A model generated the notes under the pieces. The model had not been told where the DNA came from, ran no database searches, and worked only from the letters and a program-made list of their open reading frames with translations. From positions 310,001 through 374,000 of the forward strand of contig NZ_JABFTV010000002.1 in the NCBI RefSeq assembly GCF_021404405.1: 64,000 nucleotides of DNA, written 5' to 3'. The DNA comes from Billgrantia aerodenitrificans. GTDB taxonomy: Bacteria > Pseudomonadota > Gammaproteobacteria > Pseudomonadales > Halomonadaceae. The position numbers and the translations under genes are program-made. How positions within the stretch are numbered: the first letter of the stretch is position 1; each line of letters begins with the position of its first letter. This document shows, piece after piece, positions 1 to 7,503 of this stretch.

Positions 1-10
1 GCGGTGCAGT

Positions 11-50
11 AACGAGAGAGCGGCAGCGTAACGACGCTGCCGCTCTCGTT
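11..50. terminator. Strong stem-loop, probable terminator of the DMT exporter gene
   Basis: A 10-bp perfect inverted repeat (GCGGCAGCGT at 20-29, ACGCTGCCGC at 34-43, loop AACG) is extended by AACGAGA/TCTCGTT across a 2-nt bulge. It lies just beyond the stop codon of the minus-strand transporter gene. No clear T-tract follows on either strand, so the terminator role is inferred from position and stem strength. Confidence 0.6.
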
Positions 51-68
51 CGTTTACGCCGTGTCGGT

Positions 69-950
69 TCAGGCCAGCTCGCGGCGCCGCCAGCGAAGCA
101 TGCCGGTGGCAATGGCGGTACCTGCCAAGGTAATGGCCATGCCCACCAGCACCTGCAGGCTGAGCCGTTCGTCCAGCAGCAGGTAGCCCCACAGCAGGGC
201 GCTCACCGGCACCAGGAAGGTGACCGTCGAGGTGGCGGTAGCGCCGGCGCTGGAGATCAGCCCGAAGTAGAGCAGGAAGGCCAGGGTGGTGCTGAAGATG
301 GCCAGGCCCAGGGCGTTGCCCCACGCCAGGCCGCTTATCGGCTCGCTGGGCCACAGCCACAGCCCGGGGATCAGCAGAATCAGCGCCGACATGGCGGTAC
401 TGCCGGCGGCCAGCACCCGTACCGGCAAGTGCGACAGGTAGGTCTTGGAGTAGTTGGTCGCCACCCCGTAGCAGAAGGTGGCGCCTACGGCGGCCAGAAT
501 GAACCAGCCGTCGCCGCCCAGGGCGAAGTCCAGCCGGTTGGCCGAGAGCACATACACGCCGAAGAAGGCCAGCGCCAGGCCCAAGTACTGCTGACGCTGT
601 ACCGGGGTGGTGAAGAACAGGGCACCGAGCAGGGCGGTGAATATCGGCGTGGTGGCGTTGATCAACGAGGTGAAGCCGGCCTCCAGGCGAATGGTGGCCA
701 TGGCCAGCAGCACGAAGGGCAGCACATGGTTGACCAGTCCAAGCAGCAGCAGGCCGCCCTTGTTCTCCCACACCAGCTTGAGATAGCGCAGGCTGAGCAG
801 CAGCGGAAGCAGCAGCAGCGCACCGATGCCCATGCGCACCAGGATGAGCGGTACCGGGCCGAACTCGGGTACTGCCACGCGCATGAAGATGAACGACATG
901 CCCCATAGCGAAGAGAGCAGAATCAGGCGCAGAGAATCGGCCGGCGTCAT
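69..950 (-). CDS. DMT-superfamily (EamA) transporter
   Basis: This is a 293-residue polytopic membrane protein with about ten hydrophobic segments arranged as two EamA repeats. The N-terminal repeat holds the typical LLSSLWGMSFIFMR opening, and the second starts near residue 150 (GWFILAAVGATFCYG). Family members export small metabolites or amino acids across the inner membrane; the substrate cannot be read from sequence. The length is normal for the family. The gene stands alone, followed by a strong stem-loop at 11-50. It is not coupled to the Rieske gene upstream, which ends about 120 bp away. Confidence 0.9.
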   Translation of the reverse strand: MTPADSLRLILLSSLWGMSFIFMRVAVPEFGPVPLILVRMGIGALLLLPLLLSLRYLKLVWENKGGLLLLGLVNHVLPFVLLAMATIRLEAGFTSLINATTPIFTALLGALFFTTPVQRQQYLGLALAFFGVYVLSANRLDFALGGDGWFILAAVGATFCYGVATNYSKTYLSHLPVRVLAAGSTAMSALILLIPGLWLWPSEPISGLAWGNALGLAIFSTTLAFLLYFGLISSAGATATSTVTFLVPVSALLWGYLLLDERLSLQVLVGMAITLAGTAIATGMLRWRRRELA

Positions 951-1071
951 GCAACGGTCCTTGGTGTGCTGTGGCTGAATGACGAGCGTAAACGAAACGG
1001 CCGGGTGATAGATAGCCTTCTATCCATCAATAAACATGATGGTACACATCAACGCTTACCAGCTCGCTGGC

Positions 1072-1443
1072 TCAACCGATGACGATCCAGCCCTCGGCAT
1101 CGACGCTCACCGGCACCGGGTCGAGCGCACAATCAATACCAAAGCCGCCTGTGCCCTCACCGGTACGGGTAGAGAAGGTGGCATCGTGATTGGTGCAGCG
1201 AAGTGACTCGCCGTCCTGGCTGAGAATGCGCGAGCCGCGCTGGTCGAGTGGCAGGTACTGGTGAGGGCAGGCGTTGACATAGCCGAGCAGCACATCGTCG
1301 AGGCGCACCAGCAGCAGCGGGAAGCTCCCTTTTTCACCCTGCAGGGTCAGGCTGTGGGTAGTGCCCACCGCCAACTCGTCGTGTCGAACGAGGCGCGTGC
1401 CAAGTGCGGGTGCGCTACGATACTGTTGCCAAGCCTGGGTCAT
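1072..1443 (-). CDS. Rieske [2Fe-2S] domain protein
   Basis: This 123-residue protein is essentially one Rieske domain. The cluster ligands are visible as CPH near residue 60 and CTNH near residue 83, matching CxH-X(15-17)-CxxH. No signal peptide, membrane anchor or oxygenase catalytic domain is present, so it is a soluble ferredoxin-like electron carrier or the small Rieske component of an unidentified oxidoreductase. The neighbours (a DUF5666 protein upstream and an exporter downstream) do not show the partner. A stem-loop at 1466-1493 separates it from the gene upstream on the same strand. Confidence 0.85.
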   Translation of the reverse strand: MTQAWQQYRSAPALGTRLVRHDELAVGTTHSLTLQGEKGSFPLLLVRLDDVLLGYVNACPHQYLPLDQRGSRILSQDGESLRCTNHDATFSTRTGEGTGGFGIDCALDPVPVSVDAEGWIVIG

Positions 1444-1464
1444 GATGGTGTCCTGAAATGCAAA

Positions 1465-1494
1465 CGGGCCGACATTGTCGCCAATGCCGGCCCG
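1465..1494 (-). terminator. Stem-loop after the DUF5666 gene
   Basis: GGGCCG-A-CATT (1466-1476) pairs with AATG-C-CGGCCC (1483-1493) around a 6-nt loop. On the minus strand it is followed by GTTTGCATTT, a weak T-rich tail. It lies between the DUF5666 gene and the Rieske gene. Confidence 0.5.
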
Positions 1495-1516
1495 CCTGTC
1501 AGTGCTGCGAGTGCGG

Positions 1517-1789
1517 TCAGTCCTCGAGCTCGATCTCCTTGGCGAGGTGACGTTCGCCGTCGTAGTCGAAATCGATCTCGACTCTTTGTCCTTCTTCGAG
1601 ATCGTCGAAGCTGCTCAGGCCGTCGTCATAATCGGTATCGTCATCGGTATGGAAGACAATGCCTTGAACGGTGAGGGTGCGCGCTTCGCGATCGAGCGAC
1701 TCGATCTCGCCTTCGAGATCGTTGGCATGAGCGGCTGTCGAGAAGGTCAGAAGCAGGGCGGCAGCCAACAAGGCAAGACGTTTCAGCAT
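1517..1789 (-). CDS. Small exported DUF5666-like protein
   Basis: This 90-residue protein starts with a clear Sec signal peptide (MLKRLALLAAALLLTFSTAAHA) and continues with a short beta-rich domain. Its pattern (GEIESLDREARTLTVQGIVFH and GQRVEIDFDYDGERHLAKEIEL) resembles the OB-fold-like DUF5666 repeat. It is very acidic and probably periplasmic. The function is unknown. The mature domain is only one DUF5666 unit, shorter than many members. Start choice rests on the signal peptide and an upstream GAGAGGAACC ribosome-binding site. Confidence 0.7.
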   Translation of the reverse strand: MLKRLALLAAALLLTFSTAAHANDLEGEIESLDREARTLTVQGIVFHTDDDTDYDDGLSSFDDLEEGQRVEIDFDYDGERHLAKEIELED

Positions 1790-1898
1790 GGTTCCTCTCC
1801 TTGGTCCACTGAGACTTGTATCGGTTCAACTTGCGTCATCAGCTTATGCGGGGCGTCTCGCCAAGGCGAGTTAAGAAATGTTCAGCAGAGGAAGCAGA

Positions 1899-2738
1899 GT
1901 GAAAATCTCGAAACTCAACGTTTATCCGGTCAAGTCGCTGGGCGGTATCGGCCTGGAGCAAGCCACGCTGGGGGTGCGCGGTCTGGCCTATGACCGTCAT
2001 TGGATGGTGGTCGATCAGGTGGGTCGTTTCGTCACCCAGCGGCAGCTGCCGGGCATGGCGCGAGTCTCGGTGCGTCTCGAGAGCGACTGGTTGGTGCTGG
2101 AACATCCCGAAGCGGAACCGTTGGCCATCGAGCTGGCGCATCGAGCCCGGCCGCGGCTGACCGCCTATGTGTGGGACGACGCCTGTCAGGCCCTTGACGA
2201 GGGGGCTGAGGCCAGCGACTGGCTGACGGCGGTGCTGGGCGACCTGCGCGGCAGCAGCCTGCGTCTAGTGCGCTTCGACGAGGAGCATCGCCGCCCGGTC
2301 GAGTCGCGTTATCTGCAAGGCGAGGAGGCCCATACCGCCTTCGCCGACGGCTATCCGTTCCTCATTGCCTCGCAGGCCTCTCTCGACGCTCTCAATCGGA
2401 ATCTGGCACAGAAGGGGCTCGCACCGCTGCCCATGAACCGCTTCCGTCCGAACATCGTGCTCGAGGGTGCTCACGGCTTCGCCGAGGATGGCTGGAGCGA
2501 GGTGGCCGCTCATGATGGCAGGTATCGCTTCGGTCTACGCAAGCCCTGTCAGCGTTGCAAGATCACCACCGTCGACCAGGCCAACGGCACCATCGACATT
2601 CCCGGTGAGCCGCTGCAAACGTTGATCGAGATGAAGACCCAGCCGCTGCGCCCTGGCGCCTACTTCGGTCAGAACGCCACGCTTCTCGGCGGTGCGGGAG
2701 AGAGTCTAGCGGTGGGGGATGAGCTGCAGGTAGGCTAG
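1899..2738 (+). CDS. MOSC domain protein (YcbX-like)
   Basis: The protein begins MKISKLNVYPVKSLGG, the N-terminal beta-barrel typical of MOSC proteins of the YcbX/mARC group. The C-terminal half carries the MOSC domain, with a conserved Cys in KPCQRCKITTVDQ near residue 223. Family members bind the molybdenum cofactor and reduce N-hydroxylated compounds with a ferredoxin-type partner; here the ferredoxin domain found in E. coli YcbX is absent. I chose the GTG at 1899, preceded by GAGGAAG at 1888-1894, over an in-frame ATG at 1878 that would add seven atypical residues. The product is 279 residues. Confidence 0.85.
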   Translation: MKISKLNVYPVKSLGGIGLEQATLGVRGLAYDRHWMVVDQVGRFVTQRQLPGMARVSVRLESDWLVLEHPEAEPLAIELAHRARPRLTAYVWDDACQALDEGAEASDWLTAVLGDLRGSSLRLVRFDEEHRRPVESRYLQGEEAHTAFADGYPFLIASQASLDALNRNLAQKGLAPLPMNRFRPNIVLEGAHGFAEDGWSEVAAHDGRYRFGLRKPCQRCKITTVDQANGTIDIPGEPLQTLIEMKTQPLRPGAYFGQNATLLGGAGESLAVGDELQVG

Positions 2739-2744
2739 GGAGCG

Positions 2745-2818
2745 ATAAAAAAGAAGCCCGCTCTTTGAGCGGGCATAAGCAAGGGACTCACGACTGCTGT
2801 GCAAGAACCGGCGTGAGT
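2745..2818 (-). ncRNA. Predicted small RNA downstream of a GacA-like site
   Basis: On the minus strand a -10-like TACCTT (plus-strand 2825-2830) lies 44 nt after a palindromic GacA-type site. It is followed by about 75 nt that fold as hairpin 1 (ACTCACG with CGTGAGT, 7 bp) and a textbook intrinsic terminator: GCCCGCTC (2767-2774) with GAGCGGGC (2756-2763), a 3-nt loop, then TTCTTTTTT. No coding gene on this strand needs that terminator; the flanking genes are both on the plus strand. It lacks repeated GGA loops, so it is not another CsrA sponge. The 5' end is inferred. Confidence 0.55.
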
Positions 2819-2874
2819 AAATTCAAGGTAGCGCTTTTTCATCAGTGAGAATGTCATCCATTCACTCTCTGTCT

Positions 2875-2892
2875 TGTAAGAGATTACCTACA
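2875..2892. promoter_or_regulatory. GacA-type upstream activating site
   Basis: TGTAAGAGATTACCTACA matches the Gac UAS pattern TGTAAG-NNATNN-CTTACA, with one substitution in the right arm and the central AT kept. Two near-identical sites at 52873 and 54970 precede CsrB/RsmZ-like RNAs. Here the best-supported target is the minus-strand small RNA at 2745-2818. Control of ytoQ on the plus strand cannot be excluded because the site is palindromic. Confidence 0.65.
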
Positions 2893-3022
2893 ACTTGTGT
2901 AGGGAACCGTCTCGCCGCCGCGGTTCGCTGCGACTGAGAGGGCCTCGAGTACAGTACACAAGGCTTGTATACAGATAGTGGCTGGCTATGATGGAGGCCC
3001 ATTTCTCTTCAGGAGCGCTCCG

Positions 3023-3463
3023 ATGAGCTTCTACGTTTATCTATCCGGCGAGATCCATACCGACTGGCGTGATGAGATCGAGCGCGGGGCCAAGGCCGCC
3101 GGCCTGGACATCGTGTTCACCGCGCCTGTCACCGACCATGATGCCAGCGATGCCGCAGGCGACCACTTGGGTCGCGAAAGCGACGCCTTCTGGCGCGATC
3201 ACAAGTCGGCCAAGGTGAATGCCATTCGCACCAAGACCCTGATCGAGCAGAGCGACCTGGTGGTAGTGCGCTTCGGCGACAAGTACAAGCAGTGGAACGC
3301 GGCCTTCGATGCCGGCTATTGCGCTGCCCTGGGCAAGCCGTACGTGACCCTTCACGGCGAAGAGATCGTACACCCGCTCAAGGAGGTCGATGCCGCCGCC
3401 ATGGCTTGGGCGACCACCACCGAGCAGGTGGTCGAGATCCTGCGCTATGTGATTCGTGACTGA
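3023..3463 (+). CDS. ytoQ: YtoQ family protein
   Basis: This 146-residue cytosolic protein begins MSFYVYLSGEIHTDWR, and the conserved YtoQ core runs the full length (FTAPVTDHDASD, then SDLVVVRFGDKYKQWNAAFDAGYCAALGKP). The fold resembles nucleoside 2-deoxyribosyltransferases (SGEIHTDWR, AFDAGYCAALGKP), but the enzymatic activity of the family is not established. The ATG at 3023 is used because AGGAGCG lies 6 nt upstream; an upstream in-frame start at 2978 would add 15 unrelated residues. An imperfect palindrome centred on ACAAGGCTTGT (about 2957-2973) precedes the gene and may be promoter or operator DNA. Confidence 0.85.
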   Translation: MSFYVYLSGEIHTDWRDEIERGAKAAGLDIVFTAPVTDHDASDAAGDHLGRESDAFWRDHKSAKVNAIRTKTLIEQSDLVVVRFGDKYKQWNAAFDAGYCAALGKPYVTLHGEEIVHPLKEVDAAAMAWATTTEQVVEILRYVIRD

Positions 3464-3491
3464 GCGGATACCAATCGCATGTGACTGGTAA

Positions 3492-3512
3492 GGCGCCGGA
3501 CGAGCCGGCGCC
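3492..3512. terminator. Convergent stem-loop
   Basis: GGCGCCGG (3492-3499) pairs with CCGGCGCC (3505-3512) around a 5-nt loop. It lies between the 3' ends of ytoQ and the DUF411 gene, so it can serve both. There is no T-tract. Confidence 0.5.
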
Positions 3513-3520
3513 CGTCAGCC

Positions 3521-3964
3521 TTACAGCGTCATGAACGGCATCGGCTCCTGATCGGTGAACTGGTAGACGTCCCAGTCGCCGCGCTTGGGCCCGGGCATGC
3601 CGGGGGTGCCGATGGGCATGCCGGCCAGACCGATGCCGCCGATCCTCGGGCGCTCCTGGAACAGTCGCTCCACGGCTTCGAAGGGCACGTGGCCCTCGAT
3701 GGCGTAGCCTCCCATCAGCGTGGTGTGGCAGGAGCCCAGGCCGAAGGGCAGGCCGACCTGCTGCTTGATCTTGCCGACTTCCACGTCGTCGATGATGGTG
3801 ACCGAGACGCCTTTCTCTTCCAGTTGGCGGGCATATTCGTGGCAGCAGCCGCACTCGGGGTTCATGTAGAGGGTGGCTTCGCTTGGCAGCGTGGCGTGTG
3901 CGGCGCCGGCGGCGCCCAGCAGCAGGCTGGCGGAAAGCAGCAGGGATGAGGTGCGACGGTTCAT
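3521..3964 (-). CDS. DUF411 periplasmic metal-binding protein
   Basis: This 147-residue protein has a signal peptide (about residues 1-24) and a DUF411 domain. The thioredoxin-like CGCC motif in MNPECGCCHEY (about residues 34-44) and a later Cys-His pair (GLGSCHTTLMGGYAIEGHVP) are probable copper ligands. DUF411 proteins recur in copper and silver resistance clusters as periplasmic copper-binding proteins. Here it is the last gene of the copA operon and overlaps the preceding 50-residue membrane protein by four bases (ATGA), indicating translational coupling. Confidence 0.85.
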   Translation of the reverse strand: MNRRTSSLLLSASLLLGAAGAAHATLPSEATLYMNPECGCCHEYARQLEEKGVSVTIIDDVEVGKIKQQVGLPFGLGSCHTTLMGGYAIEGHVPFEAVERLFQERPRIGGIGLAGMPIGTPGMPGPKRGDWDVYQFTDQEPMPFMTL

Positions 3965-4113
3965 GAGCTTGCTCCCGTGGTGGGCTTGGCAGAGGTAAAC
4001 AGGTACTTGAGCAGGGCGGCAATGCCGAGACCCAGCAGAGCGAGGAGGGCCAGCGGCATCAGCCAGCCCAGCCAGCCCATGTGGCCCATCAGGGCGAAGC
4101 AGTCGGTCATCAT
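3961..4113 (-). CDS. 50-residue single-span membrane protein of the copper operon
   Basis: The small ORF begins MMTDCFALMGHMGWLGWLMP and has one long hydrophobic span (about residues 16-40) followed by a short polar tail. AGGAG lies 8 nt before the ATG at 4113. It ends in the ATGA overlap with the DUF411 gene and follows the DUF2933 gene by about 30 bp. The N-terminal Cys, His and Met residues could bind metal, which is inference. It matches the tiny 'SHOCT-less' membrane proteins seen in copper operons, but I cannot assign it to a named family. Confidence 0.65.
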   Translation of the reverse strand: MMTDCFALMGHMGWLGWLMPLALLALLGLGIAALLKYLFTSAKPTTGASS

Positions 4114-4145
4114 GGCGTTTACTCCTGTGCGGTTAAGCGGGTGTG

Positions 4146-4412
4146 TCACTCGTCGCGGTGATGATGGCCATGACGGTGCATTAGGAAATGCATGCCCAGG
4201 CACAGCAGCATTGGCAGCAACAACAACAGGCTGCCGCCCGTCTGTCCACGCCACAGCACGAACACGAAGGCGCCCCCCATCAGAACTAGGCAAAGAGGCA
4301 TCATCCACTGATGCAGCCCACCCGAATGCTTGCCTGGCGTCTGCGCTGGGGTTTCGTGACCCACCTCGGCAGGAGGCTTGTGAAGTTCGGAGTTGGAACG
4401 AGACCGGTTCAT
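4146..4412 (-). CDS. DUF2933-like small membrane protein
   Basis: This is an 88-residue protein with a polar N-terminus (about 35 residues), two closely spaced hydrophobic segments (MPLCLVLMGGAFVFVLW, LLLLLPMLLCLGMHFL) and a His-rich tail (MHRHGHHHRDE). This layout fits DUF2933, small inner-membrane proteins found next to copper ATPases. The start overlaps the copA stop by four bases, so it is translationally coupled. The His tail suggests a role in passing or buffering copper at the membrane, which is inference. Confidence 0.75.
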   Translation of the reverse strand: MNRSRSNSELHKPPAEVGHETPAQTPGKHSGGLHQWMMPLCLVLMGGAFVFVLWRGQTGGSLLLLLPMLLCLGMHFLMHRHGHHHRDE

Positions 4413-6688
4413 GAGGCTTCTCCTCGGGGTTGTAGGCGGGCATAACGGCGCTTGAGCAGCAGCGAATTGCCGATGACCGAGAGCGAGCTGGCGGTCATGG
4501 CGATGACGCCGATCATCGGGTGCAGCAGACCGGCGGCGGCCATGGGAATAGCGGCCACGTTATAGCCGCTGGCCCACAGCAGGTTCTGCACGATCTTGCT
4601 GAAGGTGGCGCGGGAGAGGTGCATGGCCTCCACCACGCCGGTGAGCTCGCCGCGTACCAGGGTCACGTCGGCGGCCTCGATGGCCACGTCGGCGCCGGCG
4701 CCGATGGCGATACCGACGTTGGCCTGCTTGAGGGCGGCGGCATCGTTGATACCGTCACCCACCATGGCCACGTGGGGGCCGTGCTTCTCCTGCAGCTTGC
4801 GAATGGCCTCGACCTTGCCTTCGGGCAGCACGCCGGCCTGGACCTCGTCGATGCCGACCTCGGCGGCCACCGCCCGGGCGGCGCGCTCGTTGTCGCCGGT
4901 GATCATTACCACGTGCAGGCCGAGCGCGTGCATCCCGCGAATGGCCTCGACTGACTCGCCCTTGAGCGTATCGGCGACTGCCAGGACACCTCGGGCACGG
5001 CCCTCGGCGGCGACGATGACGGCGGTACGCCCCTTGCCTTCGAGCTCATGCATGGCCGCGTCCAGCGCTTCCAGCCCTGTGATGCCCTCCTCCTCGAGCA
5101 GCCGGCGGTTGCCGATCAACACCTGCTTGTCTTCGACTCTGCCGGAGACGCCGCGGGCGCCAGTGGAGCGAAACTCGCTGACCTCGCCGGGCTTGATGCC
5201 GCGCTCGACGGAGCCGTCGACGATGGCGCGAGCGATGGGGTGCTCCGAGGCGTTCTCGACGCTTGCCGCCAGTCTCAGCAGCTCTTTCTCTTCGACTCCT
5301 TCCGCCGTGACCACCTCAGTGAGCTTCGGCTCGCCGCGGGTGATGGTGCCGGTCTTGTCGAGCACCATGACCTTGATGTCCTTGAAGGTCTGGATCGCCT
5401 CGCCGGAACGGATCAGGATGCCGCGCTCGGCGCCGATGCCGGAGCCGACCATCAGGGCCGTCGGCGTTGCCAGACCCAGCGCGCAGGGACAGGCGATGAC
5501 CAGCACGGCGATGGCGGCAATGAGTGCCAGCACCGGTGTACTGGCTTCCGGGTTCACCCAGGGCAGGAAGTTCGCGCCCCAGTCGAGGATTGGGCGCAAG
5601 ACGTCGGGAAGCAGCAGCCAGGCGACCAGGCTGGCCAGCGAGATCAGCAGCACCGCCGGCACGAAGCGGCCGGTCATGCGGTCGGCGAACTCCTGGATCG
5701 GCACCCGCGAGCCCTGGGCCTGATCGATCAGGCGTACCACCTGGGAGAGGAAGGTATCGCCACCGACCTTGGTGGCCCTCACTCGCAGCCGCCCCTCCTT
5801 GTTGATGGTGGCGCCGATCACGCTGTCGCCGACGCTCTTGTAGACGGGGATCGATTCGCCGGTGGCGATGGATTCGTCGAGGTGGCTCTCGCCCTCGATC
5901 ACCTCGCCGTCGGTGGGAATCTTGTCGCCGGGGCGCACGACCATGATGTCGCCGGGCTCGAGCTCCTTCACCGGCACTTCGACCTCTTCGCCACCGCGTT
6001 CCACTCGAGCGGTCTTGGCGCCGAGGGTCAGCAGGCGACGAATGGCTTGCGAAGCGCGCCCCTTGGCCAGGGCCTCGAGATAACGACCCAGTAGATGGAA
6101 GGTCATGATGGTGGCGGCCATCTCGACGAAGGAGGTCATCGGGTAGACGAAGCCGACCAGACCGATCAGGTAGGGCGGTAGGCTGCCCATGGAGATCAGC
6201 ACGTCCATGTTGAAGGTGCCGTTCTTCAGCGAGCGCCAGCTCGAGCGATGGGTGGCCGCACCGCCATGGAGAAACACCACCGGAAAGGCGAGCAGCACGA
6301 CGATGGCCAGGTAGCCGGGAATCGGCTGCCAGAACATGTGTGGCATCATCAGGATCATGATCAGCGTGGTGGGCACGCCGGCGATCCACAGCCGCTTACG
6401 GGCCTGACGCAGGTAGTCTTCCTCGATGACGGCATCTGCCTCGCCATCCGCCTCGGCTTCGCCGCTTACCGCCGCGACGTCATAGCCGGCCCCCTCCACC
6501 GCCTGCTTCAAGGCATCGGCGTCGGGGCCGCCCTGCGCGACGCCGACGCTGACTCGGTGGCTGGCGATATTGGTCTGGATTTCGCCGACGCCATCGAGAC
6601 GCTGGAGCGTCGTGCGTACGATACCGGCACAGTGGTCGCTGCCCATGCCGGGCACTGTCAGGGTGATCCGTTTCGTCGCTGTGGTCAT
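4409..6688 (-). CDS. copA: Copper-translocating P1B-type ATPase
   Basis: This 759-residue ATPase exports Cu(I) across the inner membrane. One N-terminal HMA domain (about 1-75) is followed by eight predicted membrane spans. Diagnostic motifs are TGES (actuator domain), CPC in the metal-binding span (about residue 400), DKTGT (about 446; Asp is phosphorylated), SEHP (nucleotide-binding domain) and GDGINDAAAL (about 645). The HMA loop reads GMGSDHCAG, so the first Cys of the usual CxxC is replaced by Ser and only one Cys remains. The gene heads a coupled set with the DUF2933 protein, the 50-residue membrane protein and the DUF411 protein; the Spy-like gene lies about 70 bp upstream on the same strand. 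Copper specificity rests on the CPC motif and these neighbours. Confidence 0.93.
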   Translation of the reverse strand: MTTATKRITLTVPGMGSDHCAGIVRTTLQRLDGVGEIQTNIASHRVSVGVAQGGPDADALKQAVEGAGYDVAAVSGEAEADGEADAVIEEDYLRQARKRLWIAGVPTTLIMILMMPHMFWQPIPGYLAIVVLLAFPVVFLHGGAATHRSSWRSLKNGTFNMDVLISMGSLPPYLIGLVGFVYPMTSFVEMAATIMTFHLLGRYLEALAKGRASQAIRRLLTLGAKTARVERGGEEVEVPVKELEPGDIMVVRPGDKIPTDGEVIEGESHLDESIATGESIPVYKSVGDSVIGATINKEGRLRVRATKVGGDTFLSQVVRLIDQAQGSRVPIQEFADRMTGRFVPAVLLISLASLVAWLLLPDVLRPILDWGANFLPWVNPEASTPVLALIAAIAVLVIACPCALGLATPTALMVGSGIGAERGILIRSGEAIQTFKDIKVMVLDKTGTITRGEPKLTEVVTAEGVEEKELLRLAASVENASEHPIARAIVDGSVERGIKPGEVSEFRSTGARGVSGRVEDKQVLIGNRRLLEEEGITGLEALDAAMHELEGKGRTAVIVAAEGRARGVLAVADTLKGESVEAIRGMHALGLHVVMITGDNERAARAVAAEVGIDEVQAGVLPEGKVEAIRKLQEKHGPHVAMVGDGINDAAALKQANVGIAIGAGADVAIEAADVTLVRGELTGVVEAMHLSRATFSKIVQNLLWASGYNVAAIPMAAAGLLHPMIGVIAMTASSLSVIGNSLLLKRRYARLQPRGEAS

Positions 6689-6758
6689 CGCATGCTCCCT
6701 CGCGCCGTGTTCCCGGGCGGCCGTGGCCGGCCGCCCGATACCAGGCGGCTATCGACGA

Positions 6759-7394
6759 TCAGTGGTGGGCCGCGTGGTCATCCGACTCGTCGGCTTGCGG
6801 TGTGGCCTGCTGCAATTGTTCGCGTTGCTCATCGGTGAGCAGGTCGTGCATGGCGTTTCGCATGCGCACCATCTCCGCCATCATCTCGCCATGGAGTTCC
6901 GCCATCTGAGCATGAATGGCTTGGACCTCTTCGGGGTCGGGACGCTCGCCATGCATGGCAGCCATCAGGTCATCGCGCAGATTCATCAGCTGCCCCATGC
7001 GCTCGAACTGGGCGGGGCGATGCTCGCGCATGAGTTCGCGCATCTCGTTGCGCTGTTCGGGCACGAGCATCTGCATCATGCCTTTCCCGTCATCCATCAT
7101 CGGGCAGGGCATCATGCCACCGCCCATCATGCCGGGGCCCATGCCACCGCCCATCATGCCGGGGCCCATGCCACCGCCCATCATGCCGGGGCCCATGCCA
7201 CCGCCCATCATGCCGGGGCCCATGCCACCGCCCATCATGCCGGGACCCATGCCACCGCCCATCATGCCGGGGCCCATACCGCCGCTCATCATGCCTCCGC
7301 CTTGCCCCATACCCTGGGCAAAGGTCAGGCTGGAAGCGGTGCTACCGATAGCCAGGGCGAGGCCCGTGGCAATAGCGAGCTTGCGCAGTTTCAT
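6759..7394 (-). CDS. Met-rich Spy/CpxP-like periplasmic protein
   Basis: This 211-residue protein has a signal peptide (about 1-26), then a Met/Gly-rich segment of six identical GMGPGMMGG units (about residues 40-94), then an all-alpha domain. The alpha domain has Spy/CpxP-like features (a Met/Glu/Arg-rich helix with PEQRNEMRELMREH and a C-terminal LTDEQREQLQQ). The Met-rich repeats are typical of Cu(I)/Ag(I) binding in the periplasm; the Spy-like part is known as a metal-responsive chaperone domain. Its position beside copA supports a copper-buffering role. The repeat number is likely to vary between strains because the DNA repeat is nearly exact. Confidence 0.75.
   Translation of the reverse strand: MKLRKLAIATGLALAIGSTASSLTFAQGMGQGGGMMSGGMGPGMMGGGMGPGMMGGGMGPGMMGGGMGPGMMGGGMGPGMMGGGMGPGMMGGGMMPCPMMDDGKGMMQMLVPEQRNEMRELMREHRPAQFERMGQLMNLRDDLMAAMHGERPDPEEVQAIHAQMAELHGEMMAEMVRMRNAMHDLLTDEQREQLQQATPQADESDDHAAHH
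7114..7275. repeat. Six tandem copies of a 27-bp coding repeat
   Basis: Six head-to-tail 27-bp units occur at 7114, 7141, 7168, 7195, 7222 and 7249, identical except for one base in the fifth. They encode the GMGPGMMGG units of the Met-rich protein. The near identity implies recent expansion by slippage or recombination. Confidence 0.95.
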
Positions 7395-7503
7395 GTCTTA
7401 CTCCTATGAGCGTGAACGCTCGTGGTTTGCTGCCGGAATTGGCGAGCGTCCAGTGGGACGTCACCGGGAATTGCCGCAAGACAGGTGGGGCATTGCAGAG
7501 GAG

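Noticed and set aside
2745..2892. Fourth copy of the CsrA-sponge RNA
   Set aside because: Only one GGA is found and none of the shared stems; it shares the GacA-type site and -10 hexamer but not the RNA body.
7114..7275. CRISPR array
   Set aside because: The 27-bp units are directly adjacent without spacers and lie inside a coding sequence.
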